Source: Nannocystis bainbridge (lineage in GTDB: Bacteria; Myxococcota_A; Polyangia; Nannocystales; Nannocystaceae). From it: a DNA stretch of 64,000 nucleotides. The number at the start of each line of letters is the position of its first letter. Positions within the stretch are counted from its first letter, which is position 1. Both the position numbers and the translations under genes were made by a program. A model generated the notes under the pieces. It saw only the letters and a list, made by a program, of their open reading frames with translations. It did not search any database and was not told the origin of the DNA. Where the stretch lies: the NCBI RefSeq assembly GCF_028368995.1, contig NZ_JAQNDL010000001.1, forward strand, positions 2,196,001 to 2,260,000. Direction: 5' to 3'. Positions 9,099-17,299 of this stretch are shown one piece after another.

Positions 9099-9405
9099 GA
9101 GGACATGCCCCCTGAGGCATGTCCTAGGAACCATGTCCTATTGAGCATGTCCCGTGAGACATGGGATTCCTCGAGCTCGACCGAGGACGCGTCGACGCCC
9201 GGCCGGCATGTCACCTCGGGTCGTCCGGCGGCTTGCCTCGTGCGACCGCGCGGGCTCGACTGGCGTCACGTGGGCCGCAGCGCGGACGACTCATCGCTTC
9301 CCGGCCGGGTTCTACCGCGCCGCGCCTCGGCGGTCCGCCCGACCGGCCAGCGCTCAGCCTCGTGCTCTGTCTCGAAGAACATGTCCTCACAGACATGCTC
9401 TCGCA
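9099..9405. repeat. Convergent intergenic region with GGACATG/CATGTCC hairpins
   Basis: The space between the converging desaturase and ftsI genes has hairpins at both ends. At 9100-9125, 10-base arms (AGGACATGCC / GGCATGTCCT) enclose a 6-base loop. At 9131-9164 a second array has CCATGTC/GACATGG arms. At 9367-9400 ACATGTC and GACATG arms lie just beyond the ftsI stop. They are placed to end transcripts from both sides, although T-tracts are absent. The middle ~200 bases show no gene. Confidence 0.65.
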
Positions 9406-9409
9406 GGCG

Positions 9410-11497
9410 TCACTTCTTCGGCGCGAACGCGACCTGCACGACCTTGCCGCTCTCGACCTGGCCGGGGGTCACGTCTTGCGACACGGCGATGCCGGAGCCC
9501 GAGGCGCGCAGCTCGACGTGGTTGCGGCCGGCGAGGTCGAGCGCCTGCGCCAGCGTGAGGCCGGTGAAGTCGGGCATGCCGGTGGTGACCTTGGGGTGGG
9601 CCGTGCCGCTGCCGCGCTCGTCGGAGCCGGGCAGTGACGGCTCGCCGTCGATCTCGGCGAGCACCCCGAGCGCGGCCTCCATCTGCTTGGCGGCCACCAC
9701 CACCGGCTTCGGCGGCGGCGGCGTCTTGCCGTCGTCGCGCGGCACCCCGAGGTGGGTCATGATCTGCCCGCCGAGGCGGGCGAAGCTGGGGGCCGCGACG
9801 TCGTTGCCGTAGTGGGCGCCCTCGGGCACGTCGACCGACACGAGGATCACCACCCGCGGCGCGCGGGCCGGCAGCGCGCCGATGAAGCTCGAGTAGTACA
9901 TGCCGTCGGCGTAGCCCTTGGTGCCGGCCTTCTGCGCCGTCGAGGTCTTGCCGGCCACCAGGTAACCGGCGACGTGGGCGTTGTTGCCGGTGCCGAGCTC
10001 GGTGTGGACGACGTCCTCGAGCATGCGCATCACGGACTTGGCGGTCGAGCTGCGGACCAGGCGCTCGCCCTCGGGCGCGTGCTCCCACACGCTGCCGCCG
10101 CGGGCGTCGAGGATCTTCTGGACGATGGTGGGGTCGTGATAGACGCCGTCGTTGGCCAGCGCGCCGAAGGCCGCGGTCACCTGCAGCGGCGACGCGGCCA
10201 TGCCCTGGCCGAACGCGATGTTGGCCATCTGGATGTCGGACCACTTCTCCGGCGGCGCCAACAGGCCCGCGGTCGCGCCCGGCAGCTGGACCCCGGGGCG
10301 CTCGCCGAAGTGGAACTTCTTGACCCACTTCGAGAGCGTCTGCTTGCCGAGGCGGTCGGCGATCTTGGTCGTGCAGATGTTCGACGACGCCGCCAGGATC
10401 TCCGTCACCGTCAGCCACTCGGCCGCGTGCGCGTCGTGGATCGTGTTGCGCGGGGTGTACTTCCAGCGGCCCTTCTCGCAGTAGAACGTCTCGTTCTCGC
10501 GCACCGCCCCGAGCTCGAGCGCGGCCGCCACGGTCACCGCCTTGAGCGTCGAGCCGGGCTCGTAGGCGGCCTGCACGGCCAGGTTCTGGGTCTGCTGGGC
10601 CTTCTCGACCGGGTGGTTGGGGTCGAAGGTCGGCCGGTTGGCCAGGGCGAGGATCTCGCCGTTGCGCGGGTCGAGCACCAGGATCGAGGTGCCGACCGGG
10701 TTCCACTGGCGGACGAGGGTGTTGATCTCCTCCTCGACCATCGCCTGGATCGCCGAGTCGATCGTCAGCACCACCGTGTCGCCGCGCGCGACCCCGGGGT
10801 CGGGCACGCCGTCGACCAGCAGCTTCTTGCCGGCCGCGAAGTAGGCCGGCGACAGCGCCTCGCGCCCGCGCAGCTGCATGTCGAGCCCGAGCTCGACGCC
10901 AGCGGTGCCGCTGCCCTGGGCGCCGACGCGGCCGAGCACGTGCGAGGCCAGGAGCCCGCGCGGGTACACGCGCGCGGTCGACGGCTCGAACGACACGCCG
11001 GGGATGCCCTTGGCCTGCAGCGCGGTCACCTGCGCGTCGGACAGGGGCAGGCGCAGCAAGCGATAGGCCTTGTCCTTGGCGATCTCCTCGCGCAGGTAAT
11101 CGGCGCTCTCGTCGGGCTCGAGCTCCAGCACCGCCTCGACGAGCGCCTCCTCGGCCCCGCGCGCGCGCACGAGGCGGGGGTTGATGGCGATCTTGTGTAC
11201 GCGGTCGTCGACCGCCAGCGTCATGAAGTCGCGGTCGACGATCTCGCCGCGGCTGGCCGCCAGCTTGAAGCTACGCAGCTGCTGGCGGTTGCCCTGCTCG
11301 GCGTAGGCCTCGTGCTCGACGGTGGCGAGCCGGGTCGCCTTGACCCCGGCGCCGACCAGCGCCGCGCAGATCGCCGCGCCGACCAGCGACGCGCGCCGCC
11401 CGACCGCCCGCATGTCGCTCGCCATCGGCGCGGGGATCAGGTTCTTGCGCATGGTGTTGCCGCGCTTTTCGGACATGTTCGATCCGCCCTGTCTCAT
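9410..11497 (-). CDS. ftsI: Division-type class B penicillin-binding protein with C-terminal PASTA domain (FtsI/PBP3)
   Basis: A 695-residue bitopic transpeptidase for septal peptidoglycan. It has an N-terminal membrane anchor (~36-52), a dimerisation domain, and a transpeptidase domain with the active-site motif S316-T-L-K319, S371-S-N373 and K517-T-S-T (variant of KTG). The C-terminus has a PASTA domain ending 'PGQVESGKVVQVAFAPKK'. Its ATG overlaps the ftsL stop as ATGA, showing translational coupling in rsmH-ftsL-ftsI. No murE follows, unlike most dcw clusters. Confidence 0.93.
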   Translation of the reverse strand: MRQGGSNMSEKRGNTMRKNLIPAPMASDMRAVGRRASLVGAAICAALVGAGVKATRLATVEHEAYAEQGNRQQLRSFKLAASRGEIVDRDFMTLAVDDRVHKIAINPRLVRARGAEEALVEAVLELEPDESADYLREEIAKDKAYRLLRLPLSDAQVTALQAKGIPGVSFEPSTARVYPRGLLASHVLGRVGAQGSGTAGVELGLDMQLRGREALSPAYFAAGKKLLVDGVPDPGVARGDTVVLTIDSAIQAMVEEEINTLVRQWNPVGTSILVLDPRNGEILALANRPTFDPNHPVEKAQQTQNLAVQAAYEPGSTLKAVTVAAALELGAVRENETFYCEKGRWKYTPRNTIHDAHAAEWLTVTEILAASSNICTTKIADRLGKQTLSKWVKKFHFGERPGVQLPGATAGLLAPPEKWSDIQMANIAFGQGMAASPLQVTAAFGALANDGVYHDPTIVQKILDARGGSVWEHAPEGERLVRSSTAKSVMRMLEDVVHTELGTGNNAHVAGYLVAGKTSTAQKAGTKGYADGMYYSSFIGALPARAPRVVILVSVDVPEGAHYGNDVAAPSFARLGGQIMTHLGVPRDDGKTPPPPKPVVVAAKQMEAALGVLAEIDGEPSLPGSDERGSGTAHPKVTTGMPDFTGLTLAQALDLAGRNHVELRASGSGIAVSQDVTPGQVESGKVVQVAFAPKK

Positions 11498-11931
11498 CCG
11501 CCATGTCCCTTGGGACCGGTCTGATTGGACTCGTCACGCAGCCGGATCGCCTGCAGCCGGTCCGGCGTGGCCGGCACCATCTGCATGCGCCCGGCCGCCA
11601 CGTCCTCGATGTAGTCCGGGTGGCGCAGGTAGGCCCGCTCGGCCTCGAGCCGACGCTTCTCGTCGAGCAGGCGCCCGTGCTCGGCCGTCAGCTCGGCGAT
11701 GTCGGCCCCGAGCTCGAGCACCCGCGCCCGCGTCCGCACCTGGACCACGCCGGCCGCGGTCATTAGCCCGAGCGCCAGCATCAACACCAGCGGCAGCCCG
11801 GTCGGCCGGCGCGGCGGCGGCGGCGGCAGGCCGTCGTCGGCGCGCTGGAAGCCGTGCTCGAAGTTCGCCGGGGTCGCGCCGCGCCGCCCGTTGCGGCCGC
11901 GCGCGGGCGCGGTGGTGGGCGGCGGCGTCAT
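11494..11931 (-). CDS. ftsL: FtsL-like cell division membrane protein
   Basis: A 145-residue bitopic protein. Residues 1-44 are a Pro/Arg-rich cytoplasmic tail, 46-63 the membrane helix (GLPLVLMLALGLMTAAGV), then a coiled-coil-like segment 68-100 (ARVLELGADIAELTAEHGRLLDEKRRLEAER), the usual FtsL design. It sits between rsmH and ftsI, with ATGA overlaps on both sides. The last codons contain a CATGTCCCTTGGGAC hairpin of the dispersed family. The assignment rests on topology and position because FtsL sequences diverge strongly. Confidence 0.8.
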   Translation of the reverse strand: MTPPPTTAPARGRNGRRGATPANFEHGFQRADDGLPPPPPRRPTGLPLVLMLALGLMTAAGVVQVRTRARVLELGADIAELTAEHGRLLDEKRRLEAERAYLRHPDYIEDVAAGRMQMVPATPDRLQAIRLRDESNQTGPKGHGG

Positions 11932-12899
11932 GGCAGCGCGCGCTCCACGACGCGCAGCCGGCTGCTGCGGCTGCGCGGGTTGGCGGCCACCTCGGCGTCG
12001 CCGGGCGCGGCGCCCTGGCGGTAGCCGGCGGGCACGACGAAGCGGGGCTGCGGCAGGTCGCGGGCGGCGATCGGCAAGCCGGGCGGCGGCTGCTCGGCGC
12101 GGGTCAGGGCGGAGAACCGCTGCTTGGTCGCGCGGTCCTCGAGCGAGTGGAACGTGATGATGCCGAGGCGACCGCCGACCTGCAGCCGCTCGGGGGCCGC
12201 GCTCAGCAGCGCATCGAGCTCGCCGAGCTCGTCGTTGACGCGGATCCGCAGCGCCTGGAAGGTGCGCGTGGCGGGGTGGATCCGCAGCCCCAGCTTGCGC
12301 CGCTGCGGCGCGCTCATGGCCGCGGCCACGACCTTCGCCAGCACGCCGGTGGTGGTCGGCCGCACCGCCACGATCGCGGTGGCGATCCGCGAGGCGTCGG
12401 TCTCCTCGCCGTAGTCGCGCAAGATCCGGGTCAGCTCCCCCACGCTGATGTCGGCCAGCAGCTGCGAGGCCGACATGCCGCGGCTCGGGTCCATCCGCAT
12501 GTCGAGCGGGGCGTCGGCCTGGAACGAGAAGCCGCGCGCGCCCGTGTCGAGCTGGTGTGAGGACACTCCGAGGTCGGCGAGGATGGCCGTCGCTGCCGCC
12601 ACGCCGGCCGCTTCGAGCACCGCGGGCAAGTGACGGAAGCTCGAGTGCACGAGCTCGACGTCGGCGGGGACCTTCTGGCGCGCCTCGGCCAGCGCCTCCT
12701 CGTCGCGGTCGAGGGCGATGGCCCGCAGCTTGGGCCCGTCCGGTCGCGCCGCGGCGTAGGCGGCCAGGACGGCGAGCGTGTGCCCGGCCCCGCCGCAGGT
12801 CGCGTCGACGAACACCGGCGCCTCGGCGCGCACGAGCGCCGGCGTCAGCGCCTCGCAGACCTCGCGGACCAGAACCGGCCTGTGAAATTCGGAGGACAT
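11928..12899 (-). CDS. rsmH: 16S rRNA (cytosine1402-N4)-methyltransferase
   Basis: A 323-residue MraW/RsmH. Visible family motifs are HRPVL near the N-terminus, the SAM loop DATCGGAGHT, 'ALDRDEEAL', 'ILADLGVSSHQLD', 'RGFSFQADAPLDMRMD' and 'FHSLEDRATKQ'. It methylates C1402 of 16S rRNA. It is the first gene of rsmH-ftsL-ftsI; no mraZ precedes it. A large GC-rich hairpin lies just upstream. Confidence 0.96.
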   Translation of the reverse strand: MSSEFHRPVLVREVCEALTPALVRAEAPVFVDATCGGAGHTLAVLAAYAAARPDGPKLRAIALDRDEEALAEARQKVPADVELVHSSFRHLPAVLEAAGVAAATAILADLGVSSHQLDTGARGFSFQADAPLDMRMDPSRGMSASQLLADISVGELTRILRDYGEETDASRIATAIVAVRPTTTGVLAKVVAAAMSAPQRRKLGLRIHPATRTFQALRIRVNDELGELDALLSAAPERLQVGGRLGIITFHSLEDRATKQRFSALTRAEQPPPGLPIAARDLPQPRFVVPAGYRQGAAPGDAEVAANPRSRSSRLRVVERALP

Positions 12900-12925
12900 C
12901 GCGGGCGCGCCAGGGGGGTGTGACA

Positions 12926-12965
12926 GCGCCGGCCGGCCCGGTCAAAAAACCGGACCGGCCGGCGC
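12926..12965. repeat. Large GC-rich inverted repeat upstream of rsmH
   Basis: Arms of 16 bases (GCGCCGGCCGGCCCGG and its near complement, one G-U-type mismatch) enclose an 8-base loop containing A6. It lies 27 bases before rsmH, in the divergent space between rsmH and the Fic-like gene. It could be a leader structure for rsmH, a terminator or a protein-binding palindrome. Confidence 0.6.
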
Positions 12966-13126
12966 CGGGGAGGTGCCCGCGCGGGGCGCCCGCGCCGGAC
13001 TCGGCCGTGGACGGAGGGCGTCTACGTCGAAAATTAGCCGGCAAAAACGGCACTTTGGACGCTTTTCATTGACCCCCCGGGGCCAAAATTTGTAGGTTGC
13101 GCTGCCTTATTTCGAGGGAGCCCGCC

Positions 13127-13891
13127 GTGCTTTCGACGCGGATGAAGAATTATCGCCAGCTCTTCGAGTCCTCGGAGCTCCTCTGGGAAAAGCTCGGGAT
13201 GCTCAATGCCGCGCAGCGTCGGAACTTCGACGAGCGCTTCATGATGTCGTGGATCTTCCACGACTTCGCCCTCGAGGGGCAGATGCTGTCGGTCGCGGAG
13301 ATCAAGGCCGCGATCGACGACGAGATCATCTCGACGCCGAGCTTGATCCCCGCGTATCTGCACGTCAAAGCGGTGCGCGACGGCATCTACATGCTGCTCG
13401 AGACCCGCGGACAGCGCCTGCAGCTGTCGCTCGAGTGGCTGAAGAAGCTGCACCAGACGCTGCTGCCGCAGGGCAAGAAGGATCAGGTCCAGTACCGCAA
13501 GGACAACCCGATCCACCGCATGTACTTCCACGACCTCGCGCCGGCCGACAAGATCAGCTACCGCATGCGCAAGCTGACCGACTGGTTCCGGACGGAGGAG
13601 TGCCGCAAGGCCCACCCGATCGAGCTGGCGGTCGAGGTCCACCGCGAGCTGATCCGGATCTTCCCCTGGCCGGACATCAGCGGGCGCGTCGCGCGCTTGG
13701 CGATGAACGCGATCCTGATCGCCGAGAACTACTGGCCGTGCATCCTGCACCACAACGAGCGCCAGACGTACTACGACGTGCTTCGGCTCGATCAGGACCA
13801 GCTGCTGCAGTTGGTGCTCGACAGCATGGACGAGGGGATCCGCTCGTCGAGCAAGCTCTACCAGAGCATTGTTGATTCGTCGCGCGCGTGA
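13127..13891 (+). CDS. Fic-fold protein with degenerate active site (pseudo-Fic)
   Basis: A 254-residue protein from GTG 13127, chosen for GAGGGAG at 6-base spacing. The region 'AVEVHRELIRI..P.PD..GRVARLAMNAILIAENYWPCILHHNERQTYYDVL' follows the Fic core and its downstream helix closely. However, the HPFxDGNGR motif reads FPWPDISGR: catalytic His is Phe179 and the nucleotide-binding Asn is Ser185, while Asp183, Gly186, Arg187 and Arg190 remain. An ALEGQ segment near residue 50 keeps the Glu-Gly of the inhibitory motif. Classical AMP transfer is therefore unlikely. It overlaps ribA by GTGA, so the two are probably translated together. Confidence 0.75.
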   Translation: MLSTRMKNYRQLFESSELLWEKLGMLNAAQRRNFDERFMMSWIFHDFALEGQMLSVAEIKAAIDDEIISTPSLIPAYLHVKAVRDGIYMLLETRGQRLQLSLEWLKKLHQTLLPQGKKDQVQYRKDNPIHRMYFHDLAPADKISYRMRKLTDWFRTEECRKAHPIELAVEVHRELIRIFPWPDISGRVARLAMNAILIAENYWPCILHHNERQTYYDVLRLDQDQLLQLVLDSMDEGIRSSSKLYQSIVDSSRA

Positions 13892-14541
13892 CAGACCTTA
13901 GGCACCGCATGCCCGTGCCGAACAACCTCCAGGCCCGGCCGCTGCGCGCCGTCCGCGATGCGCAGGTGTTCGCCCGGGCGCGCCTGCCCTCGCGCCACGG
14001 CGAGTTCGAGATCGTGTCGTTCATCGACGACGTCGGCCGCACGCTCGACGACGTGGCGATCGTGCGCGGCGACGTCCGCGGCCGCGTCGAGGTGCCGACG
14101 CGGATCCACTCCGAGTGCCTGACAGGCGACGTGTTCGGCTCGTTCCGCTGCGACTGCCGCGACCAGCTCGAGCTGGCGCTGCAGCGGATCGCCGGCGGCG
14201 ACGCGGGCATCATCCTGTACCTCCGCCAGGAGGGCCGCGGGATCGGCATCGCCCAGAAGATCCGCGCCTACCACCTCCAGGAGCAAGGCCTCGACACCGT
14301 CGAGGCCAACCTCCACATGGGTTTCGATGATGACCTGCGCGACTACTCGGTCGCGGCGGCGATGCTGCGCGCGCTCGAGGTCGGCTCGGTCGTGCTGCAC
14401 ACCAACAACATGCGCAAGATCGCCGGCCTGCAGCAGGGCGGGGTCGCGGTGACCCGCCGCGAGCCGCTGATCGCCGAGGCCCGCGAGCACAACCGCCGCT
14501 ACCTGGCGACCAAGCGCGACAAGAGCGGTCACCTGCTCTGA
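13888..14541 (+). CDS. ribA: GTP cyclohydrolase II
   Basis: A 217-residue single-domain RibA, the first step of riboflavin synthesis. The Zn site is in 'HSECLTGDVFGSFRCDCRDQL', followed by 'LYLRQEGRGIG' and the C-terminal 'NNMRKI.GL..GGV'. There is no RibB (DHBP synthase) domain, so that step must be encoded elsewhere. The GTG start overlaps the Fic-like gene's TGA; an ATG seven codons later is an alternative. Confidence 0.93.
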   Translation: MTDLRHRMPVPNNLQARPLRAVRDAQVFARARLPSRHGEFEIVSFIDDVGRTLDDVAIVRGDVRGRVEVPTRIHSECLTGDVFGSFRCDCRDQLELALQRIAGGDAGIILYLRQEGRGIGIAQKIRAYHLQEQGLDTVEANLHMGFDDDLRDYSVAAAMLRALEVGSVVLHTNNMRKIAGLQQGGVAVTRREPLIAEAREHNRRYLATKRDKSGHLL

Positions 14542-14622
14542 GGGACATGTCTGTTCGGGCATGGCCTCTGCGCCATGTCCGATCGGACATTTCCCCGCGG
14601 ACATGCCCCATCGAACATCCGG
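14542..14622. repeat. Array of CATGTCC-family hairpins after ribA
   Basis: Starting directly after the ribA stop, the spacer contains GGACATGTC, GGGCATGG, a perfect 16-base palindrome ATGTCCGATCGGACAT at 14575-14590, GGACATGCCCC and a final ACATCC. The arms can pair in several combinations. It probably ends or stabilises the fic-ribA transcript (inference). Confidence 0.6.
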
Positions 14623-14661
14623 GACGCGCGGCGGCCGCTTGTGCGGCGCGGCCGCCGCGGA

Positions 14662-14667
14662 TACCGT
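14662..14667 (+). promoter_or_regulatory. TACCGT (-10-like) six bases before the ATG
   Basis: TACCGT fits the TANNNT extended pattern of leaderless promoters, ending 6 nt before ATG 14674. No Shine-Dalgarno is present. Confidence 0.35.
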
Positions 14668-14673
14668 GGCTGC

Positions 14674-15093
14674 ATGACGGACGCTGCCATCTCCGACGCC
14701 GAGGCGATCGCCATCCTGGGCGACGCCTTCGTCGAGCCGATCGTCGTCGCCATCGCCGAGCCCGACGCGTGGTGGGGCCAGCCGGAGGTGACGCTGCGCT
14801 TCCGCGTAGAGCCGGTCGAGGACGCCGGCTGGGCCGACTTCAAGCGCGAGCTCGACACGCACGGCCTCGGCCGGACGCGGACCGGCCAGTGGATCGAGCT
14901 GGTGCCGCGCGGCACGACCGTCTCGCGCGCGCGCTACCAGGCGTTCGCGCTCGGCCTGCGCGACGCGATGCCGGCGATCTTCGTCCGCCTCGGGCCGCAC
15001 GACGAGGACCCGGCGCACGCCTTCCTGGTCGCGACCCTGCGCGACGCCTCGCTCGTCACGCGCGAGGAATTCGCCCGCGCCATGCGCGGCTGA
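14674..15093 (+). CDS. Hypothetical acidic cytoplasmic protein
   Basis: A 139-residue protein without signal peptide or membrane segment, beginning MTDAAISDAEAIAILGDAF. It has alternating charged and hydrophobic segments (VTLRFRVEPVEDAGWADFKREL; ARYQAFALGLRDAMPAIFVRLG) that suggest a compact alpha/beta fold. I do not recognise the family. It stands alone between the hairpin array after ribA and the tandem-repeat region. Confidence 0.65.
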   Translation: MTDAAISDAEAIAILGDAFVEPIVVAIAEPDAWWGQPEVTLRFRVEPVEDAGWADFKRELDTHGLGRTRTGQWIELVPRGTTVSRARYQAFALGLRDAMPAIFVRLGPHDEDPAHAFLVATLRDASLVTREEFARAMRG

Positions 15094-15130
15094 CCCCGCG
15101 GCCAGCCGCGGCTTGTTCGTCGCCCGCGAC

Positions 15131-15340
15131 GCCTCGCGCGGTCGCCTGCGCCCTGCCTCGCACGGGCGCGCGAGCCCACGGCTGCCTCGCGCGGTCGCCT
15201 GCGCCTCCCCGGGCGCGCGAGGCCACGACTGCCCCGCGCGGTCGCCTGCGCCCTGGCTCGCGTGGGCGCGCGAGCCCACGGCTGCCTCGCGCGGTCGCCT
15301 GCGCCCTGCCTCGCCGGGCGAGCCCGCGGCTGCCTCGAGG
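15131..15340. repeat. Tandem repeat, about four units of 48-54 bases
   Basis: Units begin GCCTCGCGCGGTCGCCTGCG at 15131, 15183, 15231 (one change) and 15283, with a partial at 15332. Each contains a GGGCGCGCGAGCCCACGG-like middle. Unit length and sequence drift, so the array is old or recombining. It starts 37 bases after a stop codon and is not a CRISPR: there are no unique spacers. Confidence 0.8.
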
Positions 15341-15697
15341 CCCGCGACGAAGCGTCCGGCGAACCAAACAAGAAGCGGCGGAGCACGATGCTCCGCCGCG
15401 GGTCACCTCGGGCGCGATGCCGGTTCGAGTTGCGGGGGACGAGCCCCGTCAGGGGTTTCCGGCCGCGGTGGGCCGGGTGCCACGGGCGTGGCGCGCGGTC
15501 AGTCGCCGGGCTGACCAGTGGGTGACTTTCGGCGGCGCGGCGGCGCCGTCGCAGGGTCGGTCCGCGCGGGGCGAACCGGTGGAAGCGTGACTTTGCGGCC
15601 GCGATCACGCGACCGGGGGTGTCACTGCGTGCCCGCCCCGCAGAGCGGACACGGGAAGGGGCGGCTCGGCGAAGCGAGCCTCAGACCCCGGCAAAGG
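15341..15697. other. Gene-free stretch with hairpins
   Basis: This part of the space before lysA holds a perfect hairpin at 15375-15399 (GCGGCGGAGCA, loop CGA, TGCTCCGCCGC). Another at 15663-15680 (GGCTCG, 6-base loop, CGAGCC) lies just beyond the end of the 25-aa peptide ORF. I looked for RNase P RNA, tmRNA and tRNA signatures here and found none. Confidence 0.4.
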
Positions 15698-15775
15698 CTA
15701 GTGCGCACCTCCTGAAGAGCAGGACAGTCGAGGCGCAGCGCAAAGACGACACACACAACGATCTGCTTGGTTCAT
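15698..15775 (-). CDS. 25-residue Cys-rich peptide ORF with perfect ribosome-binding site
   Basis: The ATG at 15773-15775 is preceded by AAAGGAGGT at 7-base spacing, the best ribosome-binding site in the window. The peptide begins MNQADRCVCRLCAAPRLSC; cysteines are residues 7, 9, 12 and 19, with a Ser-Ser-Gly-Gly-Ala-His end. No modification enzymes flank it; lysA lies divergently upstream. An 8-base inverted repeat (TTTGCCGG/CCGGCAAA) at 15788-15795 and 15837-15844 flanks its leader. It could be a leader peptide, a metal-binding peptide or a precursor peptide. Confidence 0.45.
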   Translation of the reverse strand: MNQADRCVCRLCAAPRLSCSSGGAH

Positions 15776-15967
15776 CAGCTACCTCCTTTTGCCGGTGGCC
15801 TGAGGGTGACGATCCAACCTTAGCAAGCTTGTGTGCGCCGGCAAAGAGTTGTGGCGGGCCACGCCCCTCTCGCGGCGGACCCGCGAGCAGAGGCCCGCGG
15901 AGCCGGCGCGGGAGCGGGTTTGACAGTGCGCCGCCCCGCGTGGCAAGAGCCAGGCGATGAGGTCCGC

Positions 15968-17299
15968 GTGGTAAGCTCCGAAGTGGTTCAGACCGGCCCC
16001 GATCACGCGCCGGTGTTCGCCGCTCCGGCGCGCTGGGGCCTGCGCGTGCACGCCGGCCGGCTCGCGGTCGAGGACGTGGCGCTCGCCGAGATCGCCGCGG
16101 CCGTGGGGACGCCGACGTACGTGTACGGCGCCGGCGAAATCGCCGCTCGCTTTCATGCCCTGGCCCGCGCGTGCCGCTCGCACCCGACGCTCATCGCCTA
16201 CGCGGTCAAGGCCAACAGCAGCCAGGCGGTCCTGGCTCACCTCGCGCAGCTCGGCGCCGGGGCCGACATCGTGTCCGGCGGCGAGCTGCGGCGGGCCCTC
16301 GTGGCCGGCGTGCCGGCCGACAAGATCGTGTTCTCCGGGGTCGGCAAGCTCGACGCGGAACTCGACGCGGCGATCGCCGCCGGCGTGCGCGCGATCAACA
16401 TCGAGTCGGTGGCAGAGCTCGACCGCGTGGCCGCCCGCGCCCGCGCCCTCGGCCGCGTGGCCGCCGTCGCCCTCCGCCTCAACCCCGACATCGACCCCGA
16501 CACCCACCCGTACCTGGCCACCGGCCTGCGCGAGAGCAAGTTCGGCATCGCCATGAGCGACGGCGCGGCCGTGGCGGCCCGCGCCCGCGCCCTGCCCGAG
16601 CTGCGGCTGGTCGGCCTGGCCTGCCACATCGGCTCGCAGATCCTCGACGCCGCGCCGTTCCTGGCCAGCTTCGAGCGCCTGTGCGGCCTCGTGCGCGCGC
16701 TGCAGGCGGACGGCGCGCCGCTGCGCCAGCTCGACCTCGGCGGCGGCATGGGCATCGCCTACGCGCCGACCGACCGCGAGCTCGACGTCGAGCGCCTCGG
16801 CGCCGCCCTCACCGCCGCGGTCGCGCCGCTCGGCCTCGAGCTGGTGCTGGAACCGGGCCGCTTCCTGGTCGGCACCGCCGGCGTGCTGCTCACGCAGGTG
16901 ATCGGGCGCAAGCGCAGCGGCGAGCGCGAGTTCGTGATCGTCGACGCGGCGATGAACGACCTGCTGCGCCCGGCCCTCTACGGCGCGTACCACCCGATCG
17001 TCCCGGTCGAGGTGGCCGCCGGCGAGCGGCCGACGCTGCGCGCCGACGTCGTCGGGCCGGTGTGCGAGTGCGGCGACTTTTTGGCGGAGAACCGCCTGAT
17101 CGCCGCGGCCGAGCCGGGCGAGCTGCTCGCGGTCCTCAGCGCCGGCGCCTACGGCATGGCCATGGCCTCGACCTACAACTCGCGCCCGCTGGCCGCCGAG
17201 GTGATGGTGCACGGGCGCGAGTTCGCGGTCACGCGCGCGCGCAAGACCGTCGACCAGCTGATCGCCGAGGAGCAGCTCCCGGCCTGGCTGGCGCGCTGA
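15968..17299 (+). CDS. lysA: Diaminopimelate decarboxylase
   Basis: A 443-residue PLP enzyme (fold III) making L-lysine from meso-diaminopimelate. Visible are the PLP-lysine motif 'IAYAVKANSS', 'GLACHIGSQI', the phosphate-binding 'DLGGGMGI', 'LEPGRFLVG', and 'GPVCECGDFLAENR' containing the catalytic Cys. GTG 15968 is chosen for a GAGG at 5-base spacing; GTG 15983 or an upstream start are possible. The stop is followed at once by the hairpin/tandem-repeat region. Confidence 0.93.
   Translation: MVSSEVVQTGPDHAPVFAAPARWGLRVHAGRLAVEDVALAEIAAAVGTPTYVYGAGEIAARFHALARACRSHPTLIAYAVKANSSQAVLAHLAQLGAGADIVSGGELRRALVAGVPADKIVFSGVGKLDAELDAAIAAGVRAINIESVAELDRVAARARALGRVAAVALRLNPDIDPDTHPYLATGLRESKFGIAMSDGAAVAARARALPELRLVGLACHIGSQILDAAPFLASFERLCGLVRALQADGAPLRQLDLGGGMGIAYAPTDRELDVERLGAALTAAVAPLGLELVLEPGRFLVGTAGVLLTQVIGRKRSGEREFVIVDAAMNDLLRPALYGAYHPIVPVEVAAGERPTLRADVVGPVCECGDFLAENRLIAAAEPGELLAVLSAGAYGMAMASTYNSRPLAAEVMVHGREFAVTRARKTVDQLIAEEQLPAWLAR

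Noticed and set aside
13127..13891. Fic/antitoxin pair
   Set aside because: No small antitoxin gene is adjacent, and the active-site His is missing, so a toxin role is unlikely.
15341..15697. RNase P RNA, tmRNA or tRNA in the lysA upstream space
   Set aside because: A GGTTCGAGTT-like string near 15423 and GC-rich stems drew attention, but the P4 core, tmRNA ends and a tRNA cloverleaf could not be formed.
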